Assembly: GCA_036936625.1 (NCBI GenBank)
Contig: JAUPFT010000022.1
Coordinates: forward strand, 16,300,103-16,364,102
DNA length: 64,000 nucleotides
Direction of reading: 5' to 3'
Origin: Parnassius smintheus behrii
Lineage: Eukaryota; Arthropoda; Insecta; Lepidoptera; Papilionidae
The number at the start of each line of letters is the position of its first letter. Position 1 is the first letter of the stretch. The notes below the pieces were generated by a model that saw only the letters and a program-made list of their open reading frames with translations, did not search any database and had not been told where the DNA came from. The translations under genes and the position numbers were made by a program. Shown piece after piece: positions 21,340 through 31,768 of this stretch.

Positions 21340-22800
21340 AAACGCCGGATAGTTGCCTAAGATACATGCCTCGGTTTTTGTTACACTATTTTAGGAATAT
21401 AAGTTGTGTCAGTGCTTAACTACACTAAGAAGTGAACACCTGCAGGCTTGAGTGCTATATAAACCATCGGCGTTTTGTCCGTGTGAGCGCAACAAAACTT
21501 TGACAGGCGTTGAAAATTGAAATTATTTTGGTAAGTAATTTTTATAGAATATTTTTATTACTGATCACGTTTTCAGTCAACTTTTTGTTTCTTTGTTAGA
21601 TTATTTATCCTGTTTTATTTCTGAATAGTTTTATTTATCTTGTTAATAAAATGGGCAGGTATCCGCATCAAAAAGAATAGTCTTACTTTCGCGGATATTT
21701 GTCCCTAGTGTGACTAAGAATTGTTAACGAGCAAAGGCGGTTTTTTTCTTTTCTTGTTTTTTTTCTTCAATTTACTGTTACTATGACTTGGTTTAATTAA
21801 AATAAATTTCTAACTGTTTCAAGAGCAAATTTAAATGCCCCACAAGCATATAAGCGAAAACCAGGCGTGATACCACGCCACATCAGCTGGACAGAAAAGC
21901 GCTTAGCAATTGCGTTCAAAGAATCGGATAAAAAAGAGGAAAATATCAATTAATTATCTTCTGAATGAAATTCCTTCAAGCCTTTTCAATCCTTCTCAAG
22001 GAAATAGTGACATTGCAAATCATATATTTGATGATACTGAGCTATCATTGGAATCGTTTATATCTTTAAAATAAACCACAGAAAAATCTTGAAAAAGAAA
22101 CACCGTCAAAATTTTTACATAAATATGCTCCTTTACCAAGAATATCGCAATGCATGATTAAAATAGCTTAACGACAACAACATAAATTTTAAACTCCACC
22201 GATAAAATTGTTCAAAAGAAGAATAAAGTGGAGGAACTAAGGAAAACAAATATATTAAGGAAATTAAAATTATCACAGTGAAAGGAAGTAATTTTAAGAC
22301 AGTAAAAACAAACCCAATTTGTAACAAGAAAAGCAATAAGAAGAAAAAAGGACAACCACAAAAAAATACCAAAAAATATATGACTAGCAGTGAACCTGAA
22401 TCTGGTGGCACAAATTTTATGAAACAGAACCAAGTTAAAGCTTTAAGGAAGAGAAAACTACAAATTTGCAGCTCTGAGAGTAAGAACGAAAAAAATAATT
22501 TAAGTTCAAAAACATCTAAGGGAAAAGCTACCGAAGGACTACCAATTAAAAGGAAAAGGGATGAAAATCGATAAAAAACACTCAAAAATATTTTAATTCA
22601 AAACGCTAATTCAATGCTAGAAAATATGACTAAAAAGTTTCAATTAATAATTGTTGCGCAAAATGTTTTGAGAATTATAATCGTACTAAATCAAAATCAG
22701 ATTGGATTGAACGTGAGATTTGTCGAATGTGTGAAACCTGTACAATGTTCAAAAGCTATTGCATGAGATGTGGAAAGTAGCAAATCCTTGCTTCTGATAA
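21340..22800 (+). mobile_element. Possible deleted pogo-type DNA transposon with its own promoter
   Basis: A TATA-like 'gctatataaacc' at about 21452 precedes a short leader and a good splice donor ('ttttggtaagtaattttt', about 21525). Further on, 'YKRKPGVIPRH' and 'WTEKRLAIAFKE' (about 21850-21920) resemble the N-terminal helix-turn-helix of pogo-like transposases. A lysine-rich frame follows (22278-22574), and then 'DWIEREICRMCETC' (about 22700), a cysteine cluster like the zinc finger at the end of such proteins. The catalytic DDE region is not seen. I could not find inverted termini. The assignment is tentative. Confidence 0.35.
22278..22574 (+). pseudogene. Lysine/serine-rich frame, 98 residues
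   Basis: A basic, low-complexity protein frame (many K, N, S; ends 'GLPIKRKRDENR', a nuclear-localisation-like patch). Low-complexity linkers of this kind lie between the DDE domain and the C-terminal zinc finger in pogo-type transposases, which fits the neighbouring motifs. It could also be chance in AT-rich DNA, since AAA/AAT codons are favoured by composition. Confidence 0.35.
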
Positions 22801-23420
22801 TAATTAATGTAAATGTCAAAGTTGATTGCCATATTTTTAAAAAAAATGCTAATATTTTACTAATAACTTACATAACTTTAAGTTTGATAATATTTTCATA
22901 TTTTAAAACTGAAAATATTTAATTATACAACTTAAAATATGTCATTTAATATTTTAAGTTGTGGGTACTGAATATAATCTCTCGGTAAGTTATAAAAAGA
23001 CTGATACAAAATAATAAAGATTATATAAATTAATACAATTTTGTTTCTTTCCAAAAAAAAAATATCGAGCATTTTTAAATATATACCTTTATCAAATAGG
23101 TATTATGTGGCAACATGAAATTAAAAGAAAATATTAGTTATTTATTTTTTGTAGTATTTCCATGTTCTTTTTCATGATTGTAGTAGTTTAAAATCTATAA
23201 ACTGCTTTTTACATAACTTACAAACCACTTTCTTCACGATATTTTTTTTTCAAAATGAAGCCACATTGACGGTTTTTGCTTTGTTGTTTCATTATTACCA
23301 CTCATACTTTAAACAAACAAGTATATGTTAATCACCTTCGGCAATCGGCAATGATAGTACAATCACGATATTTTAAATTAAACTAAGTTCACATTTGTTT
23401 CCAATATGTCAGATGTAGCA
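22801..23420. other. AT-rich, nothing recognised
   Basis: Contains two 'aatattttaa(g)ttgt' / 'acttaaaatat' inverted phrases near 22925-22965. Otherwise nothing. Confidence 0.45.
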
Positions 23421-23422
23421 CC

Positions 23423-23640
23423 ACCATGTGTATTAGTTGTAGGACGAAGGGGTCGAATATGTCGGGATAAGACCACGCTCTCACAGAATAACAGCGTAAA
23501 ATAACAGCTTATAGCGTTTCATAAAGTATTTCCTGTGGTGAGTGTGGAGGAATTGAGAAATTATATTACTTTTTCTGTAAATGAGACATTCGATCTTAGT
23601 CTTAGGACCTACGGAAACACATGTTTGGATGCGTATATAA
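23423..23640 (+). repeat. SINE family A copy
   Basis: 'gaccacgctctcacagaata', 'gtggtgagtgtgg' and 'gagacattcgatcttagtc' match the family in order; the 3' end is missing. Confidence 0.65.
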
Positions 23641-23819
23641 AAATATGTATTTGTTGCTAAATTTCCTATTTAAAATAATTAATAAATAGTACTTACTAGT
23701 AAAGTGAACGGGTTGTCAACGAAACAAAAGAAAACCATGAGATAATATTTATTTTTAATCAATGCATAATTGTAAAACTTTATTTGGATAGTATATACCT
23801 ATGTACTTGGATAGTATAT

Positions 23820-24062
23820 ATCGGAGTCGCGTTTCTACTGCCGGTCAGTGCAGTCGCTTCATAATGATGTGGCGGCTCTAATGCCGAACCTACAATATTT
23901 TCGCAGCGTAAGCATACCAACTGCGCGAAAATAATTCGAAATGGCGTGTCAACCTAAACGATCCGATACCATCGTAGTGAACGAGTTCCTGGCCTTTGTT
24001 CAACAAAAATTGGACGTCATGGACCAGGTGTCCCTGGAGCAGATACTGATGACCAGCTTTGG
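23820..24062 (+). pseudogene. 5' region and ORF1 start of a LINE (tentative)
   Basis: A GC-richer leader ends in an ATG at 23941 that opens 'MACQPKRSDTIVVNEFLAFV' then 'QQKLDVMDQVSLEQI'. This 'VNEFL.FVQ.K.D..D.VS..QI' pattern resembles the N-terminus of ORF1 proteins of CR1/Jockey-type LINEs. The frame is cut after about 40 residues by the SINE A copy at 24068. Confidence 0.5.
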
Positions 24063-24067
24063 AATAT

Positions 24068-24390
24068 TTTTATAGGATAGGGTGACAAACGAGCACACAG
24101 TCCACCTGATGGTAAGTGGTTACTTTGGCCCATAGACATCTTATAATATATCTTCAATAGAGCATGCAGAATAAATGCAGATGCATTGTCACTTCTAAGG
24201 ACTGAGATGCAATTCCTCGTTTCCAGTAAAAAGGGTCTCCGGTTCTCTACACTCACCATACGAAACACAGCAACATTAAGCTGCTATTTTACGTGTGGTA
24301 TTCTGTGAGAGTGTGTCCTATCCCGGTTGAGCCGACGCATTCGTGCTACAACTATACTACTAATATAACTGCAGCATGGCTCTACCATAT
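24068..24390 (-). repeat. SINE family A, near-complete
   Basis: Full-length in reverse: 'ataggatagggtgacaaacg' at the 3' end to 'gcagcatggctctacca' at the 5' end, about 323 bp, the same length as the copy in the gypsy element. Interrupts the LINE ORF1 fragment. No clean target duplication could be read. Confidence 0.85.
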
Positions 24391-24990
24391 AAAATTTTAA
24401 ATACAAATATTTTTTTGTCATCAGGTACTTGATATAAAAATATCTATCATATCATGTTATCTAACATAAGACCAGAGAAAATAAAAAGTCAGACAACTTG
24501 TACAAAGTCAAATATTTTTGTACGTAAATCCATAATTATTGCCGTGTATTTGTTTAATTGGAGCTGATTAATTATTGGTATTTTTTGTAATAATAAAATA
24601 CTCTTTATTTAACATAAAGACAGACATAACAAAATGTTAACAGAATTATTTATATATATAGTATATTAACATTGAAGGCAACAGTTTTATCTCATATCTC
24701 TTATTATTGAAAATATCCTTCTGATTCCTAACGATGAATGAACGTGTTTTGGTGGCTTAATAGTATTTGAAATGTAAATTATTACTTAATCAGTTCAAAC
24801 ATAAACATTTAAAAGCAATAAATATAGAACATTTAATATTTTGATAACAATTATTATTTAGTAAAGACACAATATTTGTTAACTTTTTTCAGGTGATTCG
24901 CTGAAAGATTGCAGAACTGTCCGTAGGCGTATACAAAATGATAACCGAAATATGCAAATGCAGTCTATAGATACTGAATCTGATCATAAA
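24391..24990. other. AT-rich, nothing recognised
   Basis: No gene or repeat copy supported. Confidence 0.45.
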
Positions 24991-25037
24991 TAATGTCCTT
25001 CTGATGAAGTTATTTTGACATTCATAATGTTTTGGAT

Positions 25038-25900
25038 TTATACTTACTAATCAATACAATTGGAGTTATACACGTGTTTTTGTGATCTTTACGTAACCAG
25101 TTTAAAACATCTTATTTCCTCACTATTTATTAGTGTGTTTTAACATAGATAAACGTGATATTATCCAGTCTTTTTAGCTTAAATAGTATTAGGGTATATT
25201 AACTAATCAGTTAACCACTTTTTAAACAAAATTTACACACTGCGCCTGTTTTATGATGATGATCAATTATAATAATTATAGTGATTTTTTTCATTCTTGT
25301 AGAATCCGTTTTAGATGTCTAGCTTAATATATATCAATTTTTGCATTACTGGACTTAAATAATGTACAGGATATGCTAACCAATCAATCAATATAAACAA
25401 AGTTTCCACACAACTCTGTTTCTGTCATTTTTTTACAGTGATATTTATTCTTTTTCTATCTAAACACAACCAGTTCAAAACATTTTACTTGCCATAAATG
25501 GATATGCTATTACCCAGTCATTTTGGGTTTAATGTTATTTAAGATAAGTATATAAGTACTTACTAATCAACCGAAACATATTAAAACAAAGTTTTAACAC
25601 GGTGCATATCTGTCCGTCTGTTCTACCATTAATATACTTTGGAAACGATGGTTTATAAAACATCAGGTACAATTCTACAACACAACTGCATTTATTAGGC
25701 AGTGGCATTATACTTTGCGTTTCTATCATTAGCACAACCGGTTTAAAACATCTTTCTTACTGTAGGTATAGCGTGTGTAGGGAATATTATAAATGGACAT
25801 ATTATCCCTCACTCATCTTGGCTTTAGTAATATTACTTTAATGGTATTTGGGATGAATACTCACTATCAATCATTACATGTAAAATATAGAAGCTTTTCA
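25038..25900. repeat. Degenerate local tandem repeat
   Basis: Two phrases recur in the same order. 'aacc(a/g)gtt(t/c)aaaacat(c/t)tt' is at 25095, 25468 and 25736; a phrase like 'ctaatca...aaacaaagttt..acac' is at about 25199, 25370 and 25559, with partial copies at 25038 and 25857. Spacing is roughly 160-190 bp or multiples. Strongly diverged. No coding content. Confidence 0.6.
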
Positions 25901-25955
25901 TAAAATATTTGGCACTAACATGCTCTATATTTTGTTAGAACAACTAATAAAATGA

Positions 25956-25957
<2 letters not shown>

Positions 25958-26036
<79 letters not shown>
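25958..26036. repeat. (TA)n microsatellite
   Basis: About 39 TA units, directly after the degenerate tandem repeat. Confidence 0.97.
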
Positions 26037-26037
<1 letters not shown>

Positions 26038-27400
26038 CTATAGAATTACTGAATGTAGCTACAATTTTGTTTTATACTATTAATTATTAAACAATTCACT
26101 ATTTTAACTTATAATACCAGTGACATGTACTAGACAAGCACTTTTGGTTTGTTTTTAGGTTATTTTGTTATCCATATTTTAATTGTTAATTTCTCAGTAT
26201 TCCCGATAAGATGCGGTAAAATTAATATACCTGTTGTTATCTATAGATTATAAGGAATGAATCAACATGCAGTTCATTAAGGGCCACTAAAATGTGTAGT
26301 GGGCCTATTCGAAATACAAAATTAAATTGTCTCCTATAACCTCGATTTATAAATTGCCGATAGGTAGAAGTACTTCTTTAATTTTGCCAATTTTTTTAAT
26401 TTAAAAGATTGAAGTAACCTCGCTAATATAAGTGTCCCCTGCTGGTTTCTCTTGATTCTCATCGGGCGGGTAGGGTTTATGAGTAGTTTGCGCACCAAAC
26501 CGAGTGTTAAATAACTTTTATTTTAAATTATCTCAACCATGCATCCAAATAACATGCTATAAAGAGCAAAGGTCATCTTAATAAAATTGCGTTGATGATG
26601 AAGTAACTGATTGTTCGTAATGATTAATATGACTAATATTCAATAACTTTTGTCACAAAATACCTTATTGTGGCTTATGTATAAGAAATACGCATAATAA
26701 TATTGCGGGCTTTATTTTAATGGAGTAAAATCTACGTTACACGAACATTATATTTGTGTATCACCATTTGTTACATTAGCGCACACATATAAATTATTTC
26801 GAGAGCGCTTTATCTTCTGACCTGCTTAAAAAAATTAATAATTTAAGGCCAACTGAGAGATGTAGTCTTTACTATTTTTCATGAATCTGGATATAATATA
26901 AATAAAATATTTTTCAAATTGGACTGGTAGTTCCAGAGATTAGCGTGTTTAAACAAACGGAAAAAAACAAAAAACTCTCTTCCGCGTTATTATATTAATA
27001 AGTAAAGATATTTTTTTATAATTTTAGTAAATTGAAGTAGTTGCAAGATACGGTTAAAAAGTGGTGTGGAGTAAATAAATGGTACCCAGCAGTTCACCAG
27101 TCGAATCACGAACTAAAAAGAAGTACTAACGTTACCTGGTATGCCTTTAAAGGTGACGTTAGAAAATCTTTTCGCTATCTATTCCGCTTTATCAATTTTG
27201 TAAGAAGAACAAAATAATAGAAAAATATTATAAACTCTAATAGATGACGATTTAACTAACCAAATCATGTGTGACTATTAAAAAATTTAAATGGTTTTTT
27301 TTTATAATTAACTAATTATACACCCGGTTTCACCTTGGTAAGATCTATTAACGTGGCTTTACTTTGGTTTCAAACAATCAAAGACAATTTTATAAATTTT
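26037..27400. other. AT-rich, nothing firmly recognised
   Basis: Could be the body of the Helitron-like element ending at 28020, but no start (TC) or coding sequence is visible. Confidence 0.4.
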
Positions 27401-28020
27401 TCATTTTTTTTAAATAATCTCAAAATATTTCGGATAAAATTTAACCGTTACCTCTAGTCATTGCTCTCTTATCTGTTCGTGAAATTTCATTGCAATCGGT
27501 TCGGACAGAGATAGAGAAGCGACGGAAGAAATATTAAATATACTTATTTATGTTTTTAATGTCATGCAAATAATCAACTAAGCTCAATATAAGACAGTTA
27601 TTTGAATATCATATACAGACACTTTTATTTTATTTGAAGTAACATCGGTTTAAAGATCTTTACTGCTCAATAATACAATAGTCACTTACATGAGAACAAT
27701 AACTATATGAACTTAGTAATAACAATTTTTAGTGCGGGTATAAATAACTTTGTTGGATATTCACACAATATATTTATTTTAATAATATATTATGCTAGAT
27801 TTCGTAAGGTGGCGTTATAGTCAAACATATATTTTTATATACTTAAATTCGCAATATGTTCAAGTACCAGAAAAGAAAATTACAAAAGCTGCACCCGATG
27901 ATTGGCGCTATGGTTGACTTATTTATATTTTTTATTCAAACATTTCCGATCGAATTCGGGTTAAACTAATAATTTTACCTTCTGGAAAGAATATAAAGAC
28001 GTCTGCCGGGTCAGCTAGTA
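27400..28020 (+). mobile_element. Helitron-like 3' end (tentative)
   Basis: Ends 'gacgtctgccgggtcagctag', i.e. a CTAG terminus after a GC-rich stretch, which I know from non-autonomous lepidopteran Helitrons. An internal phrase 'ttgcaatcggttcggacaga' is also typical of these. The left end is not determined and no Rep-helicase gene is present. Confidence 0.5.
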
Positions 28021-28021
28021 T

Positions 28022-28321
28022 TTGAAAATGAATGTTTATTTTACAAAATATCTCAAGCGTGGAATTTCTAATTGTATTATTTCCAAGGGCATAAAGTTAA
28101 GCATCATTAAACAGCGGGTTGTTGAAAGTAATTTCATGGTTAATTTGTTGCTGGAAAATGTTTTCGAACTGCCACGTACATCAATTGGATGTTTGCAAAA
28201 CATTATCGATATGCCACCTATAAACAATTACAAATTCACTAAATTTCCAATACGCATCCCAAACATTATCCCTTTTAAATGTACTGAAGCAAATGTTTGT
28301 GTAGGTATTTTTAAAAGTTAG
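28022..28321 (+). pseudogene. Unrecognised 99-residue frame
   Basis: Opens just after the Helitron-like end. I recognise no domain, signal peptide or membrane segment. Mixed hydrophobic/basic composition; no splice or promoter signals stand out. It may be chance. Its last part overlaps a block repeated at 48728-48838, which favours a transposon origin. Confidence 0.25.
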
Positions 28322-28385
28322 CTTTCCAAGTAAAATATTAAAAAATAAGCAGTTGAAATATTTTCATTTTTAATACGACCAATTT
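28275..28385 (+). repeat. Dispersed repeat, pair with 48728-48838
   Basis: 'actgaagcaaa.gtttgt' and 'aaataaaatattaaaaaat' recur in the same order and spacing at 48728-48838. Function unknown. Confidence 0.5.
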
Positions 28386-28589
28386 TAAGTTTATTTAAAT
28401 GCCCGCTGACGTAACGGTTACGTGACAAAACTGCTTTGTCAGCGCAGTCAGTCAGCACCTTGCCTAGAGGTGTTAGTGCCGTATGGGATGTATACGTTAT
28501 TACTTACGGGTGAGATCGGGTGATAAATTCTATAGAGACGTTATTTCTTGTGATAAAGGACTTACCTCTCTATCCTTCGCCAACGAGCA

Positions 28590-29410
28590 ATGGTAAGACC
28601 CGGCAGTACAGAGCATTTCCGACCGGGAGACCGTATGGAAGGAGAAGGAGCTTCACGGGAGGTTCTACAAGGCTCTACTCCATATGAAACTTTCGTAGAC
28701 ACAGTTGCTTCCCTGCACTGGCTACGTTATGGTGACCTCTTTGTGGAAACCGAGGGTTTTATCTGTGTGATACAGGATCAGGTTATTAATACCAACAACT
28801 ATCGGAGATACATCCTAAGGGATGGTACCGTCGACATCCGTCAACCTTGTCACCATCCCGGTGAGTCACTTAGGCATGTACTCTCCAGTTGTTCGGCGCT
28901 TTGTAACTCTGAGTACCTGCACAGGCACAACTTAGTAGCCAGAATTCTTCACCAGGAGCTCGCTCGGAAATACGGTCTCATGAACCGGAAAGTGCCGTAT
29001 TACAAGTATTTGCCGGAAGCCGTGCTCGAAAACAACCGCGCCAGGCTCAACCGAGACCGGGCCATCATCACGGACTATTCCTGCGAATAAGCCTGATATT
29101 GTGCTGATGGACCGGACATAGTCAAGGATATTTTTGTTCGATATTACCATTCAGATAAAACCTCGTGAAAGCCGAAACAGATAATCAAACATAATATGTG
29201 AACCTGGCTCACGAGGTGACTGATATGTGGAGTGGTCTGCAGACCAAAATTATGCCTGTGGTCGTTTCTGCAAACGGGCTAATCCCAGTCAGCCTCTCAC
29301 CTGGGACTCTGGATGGACCACTCCGGGCTCAAATGCAGAAGGCAGTGCTTTTCGATACCGCCCGCATCGTCCGCCGGTTTTGTTCCTCTTCCCCCTAATC
29401 CTCGGCCGTT
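28590..29410 (+). pseudogene. Non-LTR retrotransposon C-terminus with zinc knuckle and nuclease-like end
   Basis: The open part (28590-29090) reads 'VETEGFICVIQDQV', 'HHPGESLRHVLSSCSAL', 'EYLHRHNLVARILHQELARK' and 'YGLMNRKVPYYKY'. This is a pattern I know from the end of arthropod non-LTR polyproteins: a C/H cluster then 'PDI...D' residues. After a stop the same reading direction gives 'NKPDIVLMDRT' and 'FLFDITI', consistent with a restriction-like nuclease. In another frame 'NLAHEVTDMW', 'MPVVVSANGLIPVSL' and 'MQKAVLFDTARIVRRF' complete the protein end. The RT is absent (5' truncated) and the frame is broken. Followed by a TTTA-rich tail. The clade is not assigned. Confidence 0.75.
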
Positions 29411-29439
29411 TCGTCTCCCCTGCCGAGGGCTTCGATCTG

Positions 29440-29535
29440 GTTGGGCTTTTATTTATTTATGTATTATTTATTTACTTATGTTAGCATATTAATTAATTAT
29501 TTATGTATATTTATCATTTCCATTTATATACTTAT
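29440..29535 (+). repeat. TTTA-rich tail of the LINE relic
   Basis: Irregular (TTTA)n sequence following the LINE end; 'tatttatttatgtattattt' type. Confidence 0.6.
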
Positions 29536-29835
29536 TCAGCCCAACCAGATGAGAATACTCCATGAATACCCCAATAATAATAACTTTGATGCATTATTAA
29601 GATTAAGTACACGTGACAAGCAATAACAAAAAAACTAAGCTTAGAATTATGCAATAATTATAGCAATAATATCAATAATTCATACTTATACAATTATTAC
29701 GAAGCTACTGACATCAAAACTAGGCAGAACTTCAAGTTTAGTAGTTAGGGGTCTTCTTACAAAAGTAGTACAAGTGTTTAAGTATAGAGCAGTCAGGTAA
29801 TAAGTTTGATTCATAAAGGTAACATTTCACTATAT

Positions 29836-29880
29836 CGCGCGCGCGCACTGTGCGTGTGCGTGAGTGCGTGTTTGTGTGCG
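29836..29880. repeat. Alternating purine-pyrimidine tract (CG/TG)
   Basis: 'cgcgcgcgcactgtgcgtgtgcgtg': alternating run able to form Z-DNA. Confidence 0.85.
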
Positions 29881-29999
29881 CCGCATCATCCTAGCGTTTT
29901 GAATATTATTTAAGTATCTATAAATCATGTATAAATTTATAAACTATCGATATTATTTATAGATATAGGTTATAGACATATATAAATTTAAGGCGACGA

Positions 30000-30140
30000 A
30001 CTAGCACAAGTCCACCTGATAGTAGGCAACAACACATACATCAGTCCTAAATGAGAATCAAAATGCAAAAGCTCTGTCGGCGTAATACTTATTTATCACG
30101 CCAGTGTGAAACAGCAACACTCGATTGAAAAAAAAATAAC
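30000..30140 (-). repeat. SINE family A fragment, worn
   Basis: 'cacaagtccacctgatagta' and 'gagaatcaaaatgca' match the reverse strand of the family. Confidence 0.5.
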
Positions 30141-30243
30141 ACAGCAGAGTGTGTTATTCTTTCTCAATTGAGCTGTCTAAGTCGTATATTAAACACAAGG
30201 TTGACGCCTCTTCCTGACTTTGATCTTTGTATGTACATTTATA

Positions 30244-30292
30244 TTGCGGAAACAGCTGGTTTTATAAAATATAAAACCAGCTGTTTCCGCAA
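30244..30292. repeat. Perfect 23-bp palindrome with 3-nt loop
   Basis: Arms 30244-30266 and 30270-30292 are exact inverted copies around 'aaa'; the arm contains 'ggaaacagctgg'. The longest perfect inverted repeat with so short a loop in the window. Confidence 0.95.
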
Positions 30293-31271
30293 CTTTGTTC
30301 TAGAACAATAATTTTAACATATTTTTCAGTTTTAACATTCGAGATCAGAACAACGTATTGTAATTTATTACAACCACGCTAAAATAGGAAAGAAAATTCG
30401 TAATAAAATGATAAAATAAACGGAATGGAAAGATTTATTATTATTATTTCTAACAATCAGCAATTAATGTGCAGCAGTGAACAGGTATTAATGTTTGTAA
30501 TAATTTAATTCATTTAATTTATTAATAATATATTAATAAATGTTTATCATAAGCTTCTTGTAAAATTGACACACAAATTCACGAATACAACTGAATTTCT
30601 GTTTTGGCTTAATTGTGCGAAATATCAGCGAAATCAGTACGAATATGTGCAAACAAAATTCTTTTGACGTATTTGCACGTCAATAGTGTATGTTACTAGG
30701 AGGTGTTGTATGTTGAACCTCGGGGACCAAAACGCTGTTAAAATAACATTTCTTCAACAATGACGTTAGGTAAATTTCTCTTTGCTGTCATAGAACTACT
30801 CGAGGTGATAAAAGTTCATTAATGAATGAACGTATACGTATACTATACCCTTAATCATCCTTTTGAAAACAGAATCGGATATTAGGAAACCTGAAACGTG
30901 GAAACTCACAAATTTGTGAATAAGGTTTATTTTTAAAATGAACATGAAAGTAACAAACATGCTCTTTATTTTTATCTTTCCGTAAACAATGAAAGGCTCT
31001 ATGTGATAAACTTCGTGAAAGTTCAACAACTAAACCAATAAATTACGACTTCGACGCAAACCAAGACTCGGTCCATATTTTTATCTGATTCGCGTCGTTC
31101 ACATAACGAGCGTCCTATATAACGCCTGTACTTGCAATATTATTAATTTGTTGTAAATTTTACTTTACTACACTAATTATTCAAGTATGCATTTTTTTAT
31201 TTGATCAATAATCTACAGGGTTAAATTACTATAAAACAAAAGTGTTTAATAATTCGACTAATTTTTATTTC
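30293..31271. other. AT-rich, nothing recognised
   Basis: A 77-residue minus-strand frame (30796-31029) has no recognisable domain. Confidence 0.45.
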
Positions 31272-31282
31272 GTTAATTTAAC

Positions 31283-31757
31283 CTGGGTATGCCAGAAGAA
31301 GCATAAAAGCAAGTTGAATGCAGTGGAGATGCGATCTCTTCGTAAAATGTGTGGCGTTACCATAGCCGACCGAAAGCGAAACGAAGAGATTCGCAATATG
31401 GCAGGATTGAAAGATGACCTTATCACAAAAATTGATAGGGGCGTACTCCAATGGTTTGGGCACGTTGAACGAATGAGTGAAGACCGAATGGTGAAGAAAA
31501 TATATAGAGCGAAAGTAAATATTAAAAGGTGTCGAGGTAGACCGAGACTAACTTTCGAAGACCATGTGAGCAAATTGCTCGAAGAGGGGAGGGTCAAGAG
31601 TACTCGGATACCTAGACGTGCATGTATAAAGAAGTTAATGAACCTGAAAGAAGCGAAAGAGGTATGTAAGGATCGTGACACTTGGCGATCTGTTCTCTCT
31701 GGCTACCCCGTTAGGGATTGTGCGTGACGATAAGTAAGTAAGTAAGTAAGTAAGTAA
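31283..31757 (+). pseudogene. 5'-truncated RTE-B LINE copy with target duplication
   Basis: 475 bp matching the end of the RTE-B frame at 59885-62242 with only a few differences ('KKHKSKLNAVEMRSLRKMCG' versus 'RFLRK'). It starts at 'ctgggtatgccagaag' and ends in (TAAG)n with about seven units. An 11-bp target duplication 'gttaatttaac' flanks it (31272-31282 and 31758-31768). The open frame to 31727 is the polymerase C-terminus; upstream codons belong to flanking DNA. A recent, dead-on-arrival LINE insertion. Confidence 0.95.
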
Positions 31758-31768
31758 GTTAATTTAAC

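Noticed and set aside
22133..22585. 150-residue hydrophobic minus-strand frame that looks like a membrane protein
   Set aside because: It lies opposite the lysine-rich frame; lysine codons read on the other strand give phenylalanine and leucine, so the apparent membrane segments are an artefact.
25038..25900. CRISPR-like array
   Set aside because: The recurring phrases are unevenly spaced and diverged, and the organism is eukaryotic.
29836..29880. CpG island / promoter
   Set aside because: Only a short alternating CG/TG run with no flanking GC enrichment or gene start.
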